From positions 6,850,001 through 6,914,000 of the forward strand of contig OX246739.1 in the NCBI GenBank assembly GCA_945910005.1: a stretch of 64,000 bases of DNA. Reading direction: 5' to 3'. Of the stretch, positions 26,649 through 38,339 are shown one piece after another. The position numbers and the translations under genes are program-made. Position 1 is the stretch's first letter; each line of letters opens with the position of its first letter. Under the pieces are notes generated by a model that saw only the letters and a list, made by a program, of their open reading frames with translations, ran no database searches and was not told where the DNA came from. Origin of the DNA: Isoperla grammatica (taxonomy: Eukaryota; Arthropoda; Insecta; Plecoptera; Perlodidae).

Positions 26649-26725
26649 CTACTATTGCAATCACACTGTTCGAGACTTTAAGGAAGGATGGATAAAAATG
26701 AATGACAATTACAAAAAACATGTCT
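26649..26725 (-). mobile_element. SINE family A body fragment
   Basis: On the minus strand, ttttttgtaattgtcattc is followed by tccttaaagtctcgaacag and tgtgattgcaatag. This follows the order of the family-A body, including the gtctcgaa word shared with the copy at 291-445. The tRNA head is missing, consistent with 5' truncation or decay. Confidence 0.45.
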
Positions 26726-28309
26726 TATTGACAAAATTTGGTTGGGTGAGAGACTGAAATTCGTCTTCATAACAACCATTGTAATATTAGCGGAACGAAA
26801 GATATCCAATTTCCTAAACAAGGAACGAGTCTGAGTTTGGAAAGTTATTTCATATTTGCTTCATAATCACAAAAGGTAGCCTATTATACGAATGTAATGT
26901 TTCGGGGTTTTAATTAGCGAACATTTCTCAGTATAGAGCGGAATCTGAAACATTCTTCTTGGGCTGGAAACTCGAAGTATACAGAATAACGATGCCTAGA
27001 GGCTGGTTTATAAAAAAATTTAACTGACTCATATTTCAGTTTTGTCTGCAGAGAAGTGGTCCAAATGCAGACAAAATTATTAAAGAAAATAAGTTGATGT
27101 CTAAATATAAAGTTATAGAATCCTGGATGCATGCATAATATTTTTTTAGTTTTTTGTATTTGGAACTAACGCAACATTCTGCAAAAGTCTTTTAGCTCTA
27201 ACCTAAATATTTACGTTTTTAAAACACAGTAATTAACATTGTGGCTATGTTCAAACTATTTTAAACCTTGAATTTATCCGTGGAACATCCTTCAGTCACC
27301 AAGTATAATGTGATGCGTCATACATTCAGTATAGTGACCAATTTCCTTTTGACCGTATTGACCCCCTCCTACTGATTCCTTCTCGCGTTTTCGCACTTGT
27401 CATCGGACATCCACTGTAGCAGGTTCTAGTCGCAGTTTTACTATTATCCCCCCAGTCTTCTGGCTTGCGCGGTTTTAGTACTGTATTACTTCATCTGCTC
27501 TGAAAAGCAGCAAAGTTTAAAACTGAACTATTGTAATCTAGTAAGTATAATTAAATAAGGAGACGTTTTCTATTCAATCAACATAGACTCACTCTTTTCC
27601 ACATTCATTTAATTACAAAAGAAAATAAACAAATGATATGACATTTTATAAAAACAGCTCTCGTTTAGACTTTGTAACGTAGCACAATTCCCAAGGAAGT
27701 GATTAGCTGGACTGAGCGATGTCTTAACGAGAAACAAATCTGTGGACCCTCTCACACAAATACTGAGACACATTCATATGTGTCTATGTATAATGGTGCT
27801 CGAACACTTGTCTAAAGGTTTAGATATAAACGTACGTATTGGTTTATAACTCACCCATAATGTATCACTTTGTAATCATCAGTAATGCAGATAAAAACTA
27901 TATTAAACAAGGTTAGAATGAAGGATATTCACTGTTAGATTTAAAACCATACACTTTCTGTTGCAATTATTTCGTTTTTGAAATTCAATGTGTCTAATTT
28001 TTGTGCCTGACCGTTTCTTTTTTGAATACGTTAGTTCTCAGTTAACCCTAGCACTAGCACATTATAATTAATCATTTAAATGTCCAAGTGAATATTATTA
28101 TTCCACGCGTACATTCACCAAACTGTTGCGTCCTGGCACAGAGTTGTCTCGTCTTGGCGTCGCACTCACGGCCTTCTAAATCCCTGGCGGAGCCTACTGT
28201 AACTAGCTAGGAAGATCGTCGCAAACATCACAAGAGTCACATATTCAACTAGTGAAATAACTGAGGCAAACAACAAAAAGGCAGTTTAATTTGATATTCT
28301 ATGTTTGGC
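26726..28309. other. Non-coding stretch
   Basis: AT-rich, no recognisable feature. Confidence 0.5.
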
Positions 28310-28475
28310 CGGTCGATTAGGCGTTAGTCTATAAAAAAAATATAGTAAATAGTAAACATATAGTAAACCGCGGTTCCTGCGTTCGAGGTTCGAAGCACGT
28401 ATGTCATGTAGTGTTTTTAAATCTTCATAGTCAGTAATCATCCACTCATTATCTTGATAAGCATTGTTGCTGCTC
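28310..28475 (+). mobile_element. tRNA-derived SINE, family B, second copy with internal AT insertion
   Basis: Starts ggccggtcgattaggcgtta (box-A-like), is interrupted by an AT-rich segment of about 40 bp, and resumes with gcgttcgaggttcgaagcac. It then has gtatgtcatgtagtg, tccactcattatcttgat and aagcattgttgc, shared with the copy at 6.6 kb. The open frames on the opposite strand here are by-products. Confidence 0.5.
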
Positions 28476-29192
28476 AAATATGAAACATATGGAGGGAATG
28501 AAGTGAGAGGGCGAGCGAGTGAGATGAGAAACGGGACTTGGAATGGTGGGGTGTATGCCCGGAGGTGAGGGGTGGTGATGAGTGTAAGGGGAAATGGGAG
28601 ACTGTAGAAAGTGTTGATTGGAATTACATCCGCTCATTTGCTGATCTGGGAGCGCTGCGAACGCCAAGTGTACTTCAAACATAACTTCAAGTGAGCTTAT
28701 TTCATTAGAGTCAGTTGCTTTAGAAACTTGGGATTTGTTTATTTTTCTGCATTCATTAACTTCAAGAGGATTTTTTGTGACTTGAATATACAGCATTATC
28801 GCATTAAAAGTCAAGCAAAAATGAGACACTCGTCATATCAAAATGTGTATTCATTCTTTTGCGTACAAAATTTTGAACAAATATAAATCCTAAGTGACAC
28901 AAACTCGTTAATTGTCCGTTTAAATAAGATAATCAGTAAAGATTCGACTGAAAATAAGCGAAACACTTCCATAGAAGCTGAGCTTGTGTGGGTAAACATT
29001 CGGTACAGGTTTAGCTTCCGATATCTTTCTCTAGAGGCGGCCGTAACGGGTATGGACACCTTTCGGTTGGAAGCTGAAATGCGCTGAACAAATATAAGTG
29101 AAAACTGCAATGGTGTGAGCTTGTTATTTTGTATTGTAGTGTATTAACGCTAAATTTAGTTTTACAACAGCAAAAATACATTCGTCCATATA

Positions 29193-29540
29193 GTGTTTTA
29201 TTTAATTAATGAAGCACTTAGCGACATGGCTGTATTAAACTCGTTCACTAGCTGTAAGCCGCTTAGCTTCGTTTTAGCGCTAAGACCGACTCACATTGAA
29301 GTACTCTCCATCGTGACAAATCAAACACAACAAAATATGTATTTTAGTTATGTACAGCTCAGTAGAGCGAGGTTTGAAACAAAATTGGTAATTACCATCC
29401 CGTGTATTCGAAACGTTGCCTTCAATAACGTGAATTATGAGAGCCAATTTGGTTTGGAGTTGACTTCAGGTTGCTACTTTTATCGAGATTTACTCACATC
29501 GTGCAAACTACAACGTCTTTTTGAAGGGTGGCTTGTTTGA
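29193..29540 (+). other. Unassigned open frame of 115 codons
   Basis: Opens on GTG, with an ATG 11 codons in, and stops at TGA. Mixed composition, no known domain, no flanking splice sites that stand out. Probably chance. Confidence 0.12.
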
Positions 29541-31364
29541 TATCTTATAGTCAACTGATGTGTATATTTTCAATAAATAAGACGAATTATAGCTATTCAA
29601 TTTCAAATCAATTCGGCCCAATATACATTGTAGAACTAACTGTGGTGAGATTAAAACAGTAAACTCATCAGTGAGTTGAGTTGAGTTGTACAAAATACAG
29701 TAAGAGTACAAAGCTACTTAATATGTTTGCTGTTACTTATTTTGTGAGTTGTTTGAGAATGAATTACAGAAAGGAAGATTTCCTCCCCTGTGTATCTGAC
29801 TGATTTAACCCTGTATGGTGCAAGAATCAACGAACATAATACCTACAATACGCTTCAAAACATCTTCTATATAAATCCTATTCATTGTGGAAACTCTAGA
29901 CAATGTATCCTCATTTACGAAACATTATAATGATGTGCACCAATTTTTTCTTATGTCTAGAATGTAAATCGAACCTTGTAACCCAGATTTAGCAGAATGG
30001 GTCTCGACAAGCAAGATATAAAAACAATAGCTTAATTAGTGAAGGCACAAACCAGAAATAACACTATACTCATCTAATTAGATAGTTTTATTATCTCCTT
30101 ACCTTATTCATTTATTAATAATCTCCGCTCTATTTGAAATGTGCTTGACACACTTCTCTACTATCTTAGAGTAGTCGTCGAGTAGATTCATAAGATCATC
30201 CAAGTCTCGTTTAATTGGATTGTTTAATTACTAATGCCGGGTTTCACCGCTGTTTTAGTCCCGAACTCCGAACAAACAGCTGGTCGACTGGTAGAAGATA
30301 ATATTATATGCATTTTGTACGGATTTATCATCATTATCCATCGCCGTTTCCTGCTTCTGGCCGGGTAAGCTTGGGTTTCACAACCAAATTTTTCCACCTC
30401 TTCCTATCTTCTCACAATCGTACTTCCTCTACTTGCTCCCAGTTCTCTCCTCTCGTTTGTAGGTCTTCAGCATTCTTTTTTCTTTAAATTCTTTAAACCC
30501 ATGGTAACCAATCCGAGGCTATCAAATCAATGATTAACATGTTTGTTGAATTCGGTTCATTTGTAAACGTTGGGGCTTCTCAGCTACCGGTAACGCACAT
30601 TCATTCATAAGCTATATTTTGTAGCTTATATAACTTCAGGCTACCGTAGCAACTTGCGTCGTCTTATGTAAACCAGTTTGGCAATCTACAGAGTTATATG
30701 TTTATTACCTTAATGTATCAATGCGTGCATGAGATAGCACAGAATAACTGATTGTCCCCAGAGGTAGTAAGTGAGTCAGTGAACTCTCTTAACTACTTGT
30801 GTGTGTGACATGAGATAAGTGAGCTCGAACATTAGAGAGTTTGACTAGAGGTACACGTGTTCAGAACAAGGCATGTTGACAATTTGGAAAAGAACAAATT
30901 ATTAGAGGTAATAATTTGGTGAGTTTTATTACAAATTAATATAAGCGATATTGAAAGTAGTCAAGAAATGTTTTAAAACACAGCTTGTTAAAAAGGACGG
31001 GTGATAAAATTCAGGAGTTCGTGTGAGGACGATGGTAGTCCTGGCTGTTAGTGAATTAGTTATTTACAACATTATAGGATGACTAGTTTTCAAAATGCAT
31101 GGAAAACATTTAATTTGTATACATGCATTTTTACTAAATAACATACCTCAAAATAGCATTCTCTTATAACTACATATTATTTACAATTATATTTTTATTT
31201 TACAATAATATACGTCCTGAAAACGTTGATTTCTTGTGACATTATTTTAATGTCAGGTATTTTAATTAAATAACACCAGTCATATAATTCTTTCAGTGAA
31301 CACAACCAGCTGAGATTGATTTCTCACAATACATGTTCTGATAATTATAAATATATGCGCTGCC

Positions 31365-31502
31365 TTTGATCATCGCTCCAAGAGCGACAAACAAAAGGTT
31401 CCTGAGTTCGAGTCTGCTTCAGTATTTGAATGAAGCTCTCCCAAACCGTCGTATTGCAGTTGCGCCCTTGTTGCTCTCACGGACGCAACTGGTGCCCGGT
31501 TA
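31365..31502 (+). mobile_element. Possible tRNA-like SINE remnant with hairpin
   Basis: caaaaggttcctgagttcgagtc resembles a box B, and a perfect 8-bp hairpin cagttgcg/cgcaactg spans 31457-31490. Box A is not convincing. It could be a decayed SINE or coincidence. Confidence 0.25.
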
Positions 31503-33026
31503 ATGGATTATTGATCTAGTTCCCTTTGTTCCTAGTCTTTTACAGAGTTCCATGGTTCGTTCATTATAGCGACGAAAGCTCAGATTTGAAACAAATACCT
31601 CACCGTGTAAATGCAAAGTATACAATGTTCTCCGTTGTCAGAGTCTTATCTGAATTAGGGTTCGCTTGTTTCAATGAAGACACGAAAGTTATTTCACATA
31701 CCAAATCTTTCCTCGGCTGCTGTATAGTTCTAACACTATAATACCCGCGAATGTATAGTAAAGGCTATGAAATCATAGGCTGGCTTAAAAATTACTTTAC
31801 CATAATTAACTGACGGTGAACTCGCCACAATTAGTGACAAATAATAAACTTGATATCTATTTTTGTTACGTATTGCTTTGTTTGTACTTTTCTTCATGTT
31901 TAAGTATCTACAATCTACATTTCAACAGTTAGAAACTTTTCTGAATCGAACTAAAGGAAGCTCATCATTTACTGGTATGATTATTCAAGCAGATGTAGAT
32001 ATTACCAGATCCCACACATACTGCTATAACTTCTACACTTGCACTTACTTTTTCTACTTTTACTTCAAATTTCTACACGTTACAATATATATTTAGTTTT
32101 CAATGTTTACCATACCAGCCGCGTGATTTACTATAATCTCCCAAACACGTGAAAAAATCTACTTAATTTAAAAAAAATTGTCCTTAAAATGTTCGCATAT
32201 TATAAACCTATACCATGCACAGGCTCATCACTCATGAACTCGCGGTAGTCTAAACTGATTATTTTGGTTCTACAATCAATTGCGATTATGTTTTGTTCTC
32301 GAGGTATAAATTTTAATTCTAATGTTCACAGTCCCTCGAGGGGAGACTTGAACAAAGACTTGTTCCTCAAGTAGCGATATCTTTACTTGCTATGACGTCA
32401 GGAAACGTCGGTAGGTATAACAAAACACAGCTCGTCAATGCTGAGGGAAAGAACTCCCTTCAGGCGGGAAAGCCCACAGTTTCCCTCATAATGCAGACTT
32501 TTCTCGGGGTGGAAAATCTTCAACGACCGAGATTCACGACAAAGAATAACTCTCCCAAGTGAATACTTCCGTATCTCTTTTTATGAAGATTAAACTTTTT
32601 TACGTTATTACGAATCTTGATCAAACACCGTCGTGCTTGGTTTGAAATTAGTACTCAAGTGCACGACGTGATAAACGAGACCCATGGCAGTAAAGATGAA
32701 GTAAAAGTTTTAATCCAGACCGGTCATTACAAAGCCATTGATCGCACCGAGTTAGTGCAGCTTAAAGAGGCCAATTTACATGAATGGTGGGGTTTACATT
32801 AGTGGCCACTTCTACCTTGTTTCATAGCTCTGAAAGAAATTAACAATGTTCATGAAACCACCATCTAAATCAATTAATATCACGCCTGCACTGTAAACTG
32901 AAAGTATATAGTATAATCATACATAAATGTGTATTCTTAAATGTAAATTTGAGTAAATACCCGATATTTCGTTCGTTTCCCTGTCCGGAACACCATTCTA
33001 GACAACTAATTTAAAAAAATCTGCCA

Positions 33027-33256
33027 CTATAATGTGGCTTTGCCATTCGCTAAAACGAGATCCTCTATTGTAGAGGCCTCCTCTAGGTTTGGGCAGACTA
33101 GCAGGTGCTGGGGATGGCAAACTAGCAGGGAATCCTGAATCTGTCCGCATTCACATTGTTCGTCAGCCTCCAGGTATCCTCATTTTCTCATACTTCCCTT
33201 GCATCTTGACACTCCTGCTCGTAGTCGTAGCTGAAAGCCGATAGCAACCTAATTAT
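33027..33256 (-). mobile_element. Decayed non-LTR retrotransposon, C-terminal zinc-knuckle end of ORF2
   Basis: The minus frame encodes a basic RLRAGVSRCKGSMRK stretch, an in-frame TGA (33182-33180) where many such elements have Trp before Gly, then EQCECGQIQDSLLVC and a CPNLEEASTIEDLVLANGKA tail ending at TAG (33029-33027). Known: a CxCG ... C ending followed by a short TIEDL-type tail is usual at the C-terminus of non-LTR retrotransposon polyproteins. The expected His of the knuckle is lost, and a small internal duplication repeats LLVC. The rest of the element is not visible upstream. It is an inactive 3' fragment. Confidence 0.6.
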
Positions 33257-33540
33257 ACAGTATTTTTATGCATGATCTCTAACACTTCACACACATCTTC
33301 AGTCACATGTTGAAGGGGGCCTTCTTCTCCCTCCCGTGAATTGTACACTATTGCCCACGACACTGGCCACCATGTTGGCGTTACATCACTGAAACGTCAT
33401 CTTTCATGATCTTCAACGACGCATTATCCAACGACAAGGACGTTGAAAACTGATGGATATCCTAAATGAAGTATTATCGAGGTACTGAATCACCGTCGGG
33501 CCGAGTTATCCGGCGACATCTCACACATACCACACATTAA

Positions 33541-33704
33541 CCCCCCCCCCCCTCCCCCCCCCCTCAACACACACACATGAGAGGGTAACGATCCGGTTCC
33601 AGGGTAAATAACGAAGAGGAAAGAGCCTTAAGCATTACTTAACTGCTTGTCAGCAATGGTTAGAGAGGAAATTGTAACGTTTCCCCCCCCCCCCTCCTCC
33701 CCCC
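33541..33704. repeat. Pair of poly-C tracts
   Basis: C12-T-C10 at 33541-33563 and C12-T-CC-T-CCCCC at 33683-33704, about 120 bp apart. The first is followed by caacacacacacatg. The spacing resembles the 51.2-kb pair. Confidence 0.9.
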
Positions 33705-33746
33705 GGAAAAGTTCGCGGAAATTGAAACATCACTTGCGACCGTTCT

Positions 33747-33789
33747 TCATCATCGTCATCATCATCATATCATGATACATCATGATACA
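33747..33789. repeat. ATC/CATGAT simple repeat
   Basis: Irregular cat/atc triplets followed by two copies of the 10-mer atcatgatac (33769-33789). Confidence 0.75.
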
Positions 33790-36700
33790 AGAGAACAGGT
33801 GAGGAACTAGAGAATGAAATATTAGCGCACATCAATGCTACGATTGTAATCCACCAAACATAGTGAGTAACATGAAGTAGATGGAAGACCTGTTAGATGA
33901 TGTTTCAAGTTCAAAGTTCTTCAATACGTATAATATGTAGCGGTTTTTGTGGTATTATACCCCCGAGAAGTTGGTAGTGTACAACCCTGTTTAGCTGGTA
34001 TATCCACTCATCCGAATCCATATTCGGTAATGTGGGAGTGTTTAGAGCCTTCCGCTCACCGAGCTTTGTTTACTAAACCGCTCTGCTGTAACTTTGTTTT
34101 TGTAACATTGGATTGGACACCTAGATGTCATTATGTGTGACAGTGTCGATGTCAAATGATTTTAGTTCTACTGGGTTTAGCTTTCAAAGTAACCTCATTT
34201 TTATCATGTTTTCGTAATAAGGTTGTGCACGTCAATTCCATACATTTATTCAAACCCCTTCTTCACACTTATAGTTGTATACTTCTTCGAAACTGTTACC
34301 GGGAATGGCACTAATGTGTTAATGCCTCTCATCCGTTAAAGCTGCCAGATATCTAGAATATAAAATGCAAGATCACGGTTGGGAACGTATATAGGCTATG
34401 TAATGTATCTATACAGTTGAAAATAAAAATGCAAGTATTTGAAACAAAGTGCTAGCCCAGATACATAACATAACGATGGGTACACAATACAGCTTGACAA
34501 CACAAGATACACTGCTGCTCTTTATAACTGACACGAGCATAAGAGGAGATGATGTTACATAAATGCGCCACTCAACGGAAACTCGGCTGTTTTACGTCAG
34601 AAAATAAAAAGTTGTGTACTTGTATTTTTCACTAAATTATGTTAAAACTCGAGTGCGATGATAATGGTAAGATTGCTGATACCACTTATCAGGCTCGGTG
34701 ATGTAGACTAACATCTCGCCGAGTTTGATTACTGATATTGTATTTAGTTATCACTGATATTGTGATGCATGATTGGTCAATTTCTCGTACATTGTAATGG
34801 TATGATATTTGTCTGAAATAATCATGTTGTCTTCGTGTAAGATATCGAAAAAGTCATTACAGTGCTTAGTGTTGTATGTACTTCGAACATCCTGAAAATG
34901 CTTGGGTTCTTTATTTCTGTCGATAACAAAGATCTACCAAAGCAATTGCTATAAGTTATTTGATACTAAATACATAATTAGTAATAAAAATGTAGTACAA
35001 ATAACAACCATACGGATTATAATGAAAAATACATTTTAACATTCAGTATGTAGGGCTTACCAAACGACATACAGCTGTTAGTGCAGATTTTCGATTTCGA
35101 GATCCATTCTTGAGATATAATTAAACCATGGAAATTATGTGCGATTTTTTAAATGTGTGTGTAAACAAATTATTTATTTCTACTCGTTGTGGCCGCTTAG
35201 TTCAATCCTATAAATGAACTCTTATGAGGAAACAAAGTCAGTGTTTCAATCAATATACGACCTAATGTGAGTTAAGGGGATAAAATTAATTGATGTATTT
35301 TTGGTGGAGGGGCCGGGTTAAGAGAGAAATATTTCAAGTATTTCAATTTTCATTTAGGTTTTAAGCGAATAGAGCCAATCAAATTGAGAAGCACTGTTGG
35401 TCTTGTATAACAATATTAAGCTCTTATTAGATTAAGCGTGGAATCGTGATAGTCATACCGATCTTGTTTTGTGTTGCGATCGATATACGCGCTTGTATTA
35501 AGTGAGAGAGATAAGATTATTATTGAACAACCGGAATGTAAATATCAATCTATACTAAATATAGCTCACGCTTATCTTGTATTGTTCAAATTAAAGTGAA
35601 GATAAATTAAAGATTCTTTAAACTATATGATGGGTTTTTAAAAGTGCATTGTAAAAACAAAAAAATTGTGAATGCAATATAAAAAATATCAACCATCACA
35701 AATTCAATCGCTGCCAACTTCAACTGCTTACTTGCTGTCGGTCGGCGTTAACATGAATTTAAACCGTTATATTGACGGTTCGTTAAAAATCCCTTTTTAA
35801 ATATATAAAACCTTTATTAAGATTCACTCTAATCACAAGTTAGTTTCATGGATATTACATAAAATGCTGCTCCACTCTGATAGCCAATGGAATGAAGTGG
35901 TGACACTCATGTACTGCAATTTTGAGTCGGGCCACATTAACGATACAGTTATGTAATTTTCTGTTGTAGATAAGGAGGAATATCGTTATGCCGTGAGCCA
36001 CACCAATGGAACATCTGCAGACGCATTCTTCAACCATATGAGTGAGCAGCAGCCGCCATTTTCTCTGACAGCACATGAGAAGGTAACGTATTCTTGCTGT
36101 GTTCCGCTAGATCCTACTAAGTTTGGTTAATTACTAACAGTAATTTGAGAACAGGGCCACACCACGCCCCTACACCCCTTAACATCAGGAATCACTGCTT
36201 TGGAGAACACTGGGTTTAACTCTGCCTGTTGCTGTAGTTGCGGACTTATAAGTTCAAGTTGCAATATGTGTTTGAGAAACCCGTCTGTTAAGTTGGTAAA
36301 CTGCTTTAAGCTTGGGAGTCTGGTCGGTAGATGTCTTTACAAGTAGATAGTGAAATAGTGAGATGTCATAAGCTTGGGTGTCTGGCCGGTAGATGTCTTA
36401 ACAAGTATAAGTGAGATAGTGAGATGACATAAGATGCTTTACGGGACATATTGTAAGACAAACGGCTTTGTACTACCTGTAATCATAACAGGGATCTTTA
36501 CGTTACATAAGATGGTAATTTCAAAATTTAATATACCTGCACTTGTTCACATTTTCATGAGATATTTAATCGTGTAGGCTACTTAGAAACGTGATCATTA
36601 CAGTCACAAAAATAATAATTTATACGTTATTAAGTGAAATTATTGTTATTTTTTTGATGCAGAGTTAAGATCGTAAAATGTGATAAATGTGCCTTAACGC

Positions 36701-38096
36701 TTCATAACATGCAACATATTCTCTAACACAAATTCTCGTCATCTGGTTGATAATTCTGAAGTAGCTCAGTAAACATTGTTGCTGGCTCGCTCGCTTAGCA
36801 ATGAAATACGTGGCTAGATGCGCTGTTTTGTCATAACTAGCGTCCTCTTGCGCACAAACCCATCCTCTACGCACGTCCAACTTTCCACCTTGACCGAGGC
36901 GGAATTCTCCTCCAAATCTTCAGATTTCGTTGTCACCTCTTGTTTCGTATATAAATCAAACTTCCAGCTTTATTTTTCTGTCAAATTCTTTCCTCTAGTT
37001 TATATATCAAGCGTGTAGAACCCATTAGAACACGTCACCTTGTGTGTTTGTTTCTGACAGGCAAGCGATTTAAAACCAACACAATGGCAGCGTCAGGTAA
37101 AGGGTTGTGGGGAAAACTAATAGTTGTAAAATGGCATGCAACAAAATATGTGTGAACGAAGAGAATTCTTCTTGTTTGGGTAGAACAATAACCGAGACAA
37201 TGCAAGATACAGTAGCCACAATCAGAACAATTAAGATTTAGAAGATGAGATGTTATTTGCGTGGACAGATATATAATTTTTCCAGTTTCTTTCGAGACTG
37301 ACCGCACGTTGTAATTGCTCATTTAGTGGAATAGGTTTTGGCAGCACCTCGTCTCAAATTTCGACATGATTGCCTTGAAACACAATGCAACTTCAAGTGG
37401 AGATTATAATTTCTGCATCCATTGTTGGATTCTACAAGATTTTACTGGAAGTAGAGCAATATTCACTAGATGTCATCCGACCCGAAACATCAAAACATAA
37501 GGTGGTTATTGTTTAGAATCTGATCTCTTTCCACATTGTTTTGGGTTGCTACTGCAGGTTCCACATTGAATTTACCGGTATATATTTCATACTAACATGT
37601 TAGCGTAGATCGAGCACCAGAATGCACTATAGTATATTTAAATCTTGGGATTAAATTTAAAAGTGGAATATTGAGAAAATGCAGAATGCTTTTAGTTTTT
37701 ATTCCCCCACTTTACACAATATAATAATTTGAGCTATTCAAAAAGGAAACGTAAGTTGTGAAAGAAATTGATTATTTTAAAGTAGGGCGTTTACATTCGC
37801 TCCGGAGCTTTGAATTTAGTAGACGTCTGGATGTGACAGAGTAAAAACGCTTTGGATCTGAAGCCCGCCGGGATTATCCCGTCTGTGTTCTTAAAGTATA
37901 CACCCAACACCTAGAACTCCCTTGAAATAAATATGAGTCACGTGTTCGCTTACCCATTAGATGCATCTTAAAGGAGCTTAAACATTTTTTCAGACGTCTT
38001 CGTCAGTGTGTGTCTTGAAATAACTAACGAGTTTCAGTTCAAACCTCTCTCACTTTAAAAGCATTTCGATGTTAGGGAATTCAGGGAGGCGACAAA
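33790..38096. other. Non-coding stretch
   Basis: Contains a small stem (ctcggtgatgt / acatctcgccgag) at about 34692-34722 and the 62-bp duplication at 36.3 kb. No exon recognised. Confidence 0.45.
36308..36430. repeat. Two-copy about 62-bp tandem duplication
   Basis: Copies 36308-36369 and 36370-36430 begin aagcttggg and end gagatg[t/a]cat. About seven differences and one indel make it older than the 12-kb, 53-kb and 55-kb duplications. Confidence 0.85.
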
Positions 38097-38339
38097 TTCA
38101 AGACATTCAATGAAGTGGGATTGAATATGCAATGGCGGCAAACTCATTTTTGTCATCTAAGTGGCCAGATAGAAGATGATTCTTATCTTCTCAATGCGTG
38201 CTTACTTTACGACCATGCAGAGTACACATTCTTCCGAACGGCTGATTTACTTCAATATTTTGGCTCAGTTACTAAAGTCAGCGAGTTTTCCAGTACTTCT
38301 GACAAAGTATGCCTACTCGTAGAAAAAGATAAGTTCTAG
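38097..38339 (+). mobile_element. Decayed retrotransposon C-terminal fragment (CxxC/IED...LLxCxLY motif)
   Basis: The plus frame contains FCHLSGQIEDDSYLLNACLL followed by YDHAEYTFF and a region ending in a stop at 38337-38339. Known: many non-LTR polyproteins end with a C-x2-C-G..IED-E-x-H-x-LL-x-C-P-LY module. Here the second Cys reads Ser and the His reads Tyr, so the knuckle is broken. About 45 further residues precede the stop, which suits the family. The element class cannot be decided; the match rests on motif spacing only. Confidence 0.42.

Larger units (their letters stand above)
28476..33026. other. Non-coding stretch
   Basis: 28490-28680 is purine-rich on the + strand and keeps open a 126-codon minus frame with a Pro/His/Ser-rich end, probably compositional. 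A TGACGTCA is at 32393-32400. A short plus frame ending in TAG at 32800-32802 looks protein-like but matches nothing I know. Confidence 0.4.
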
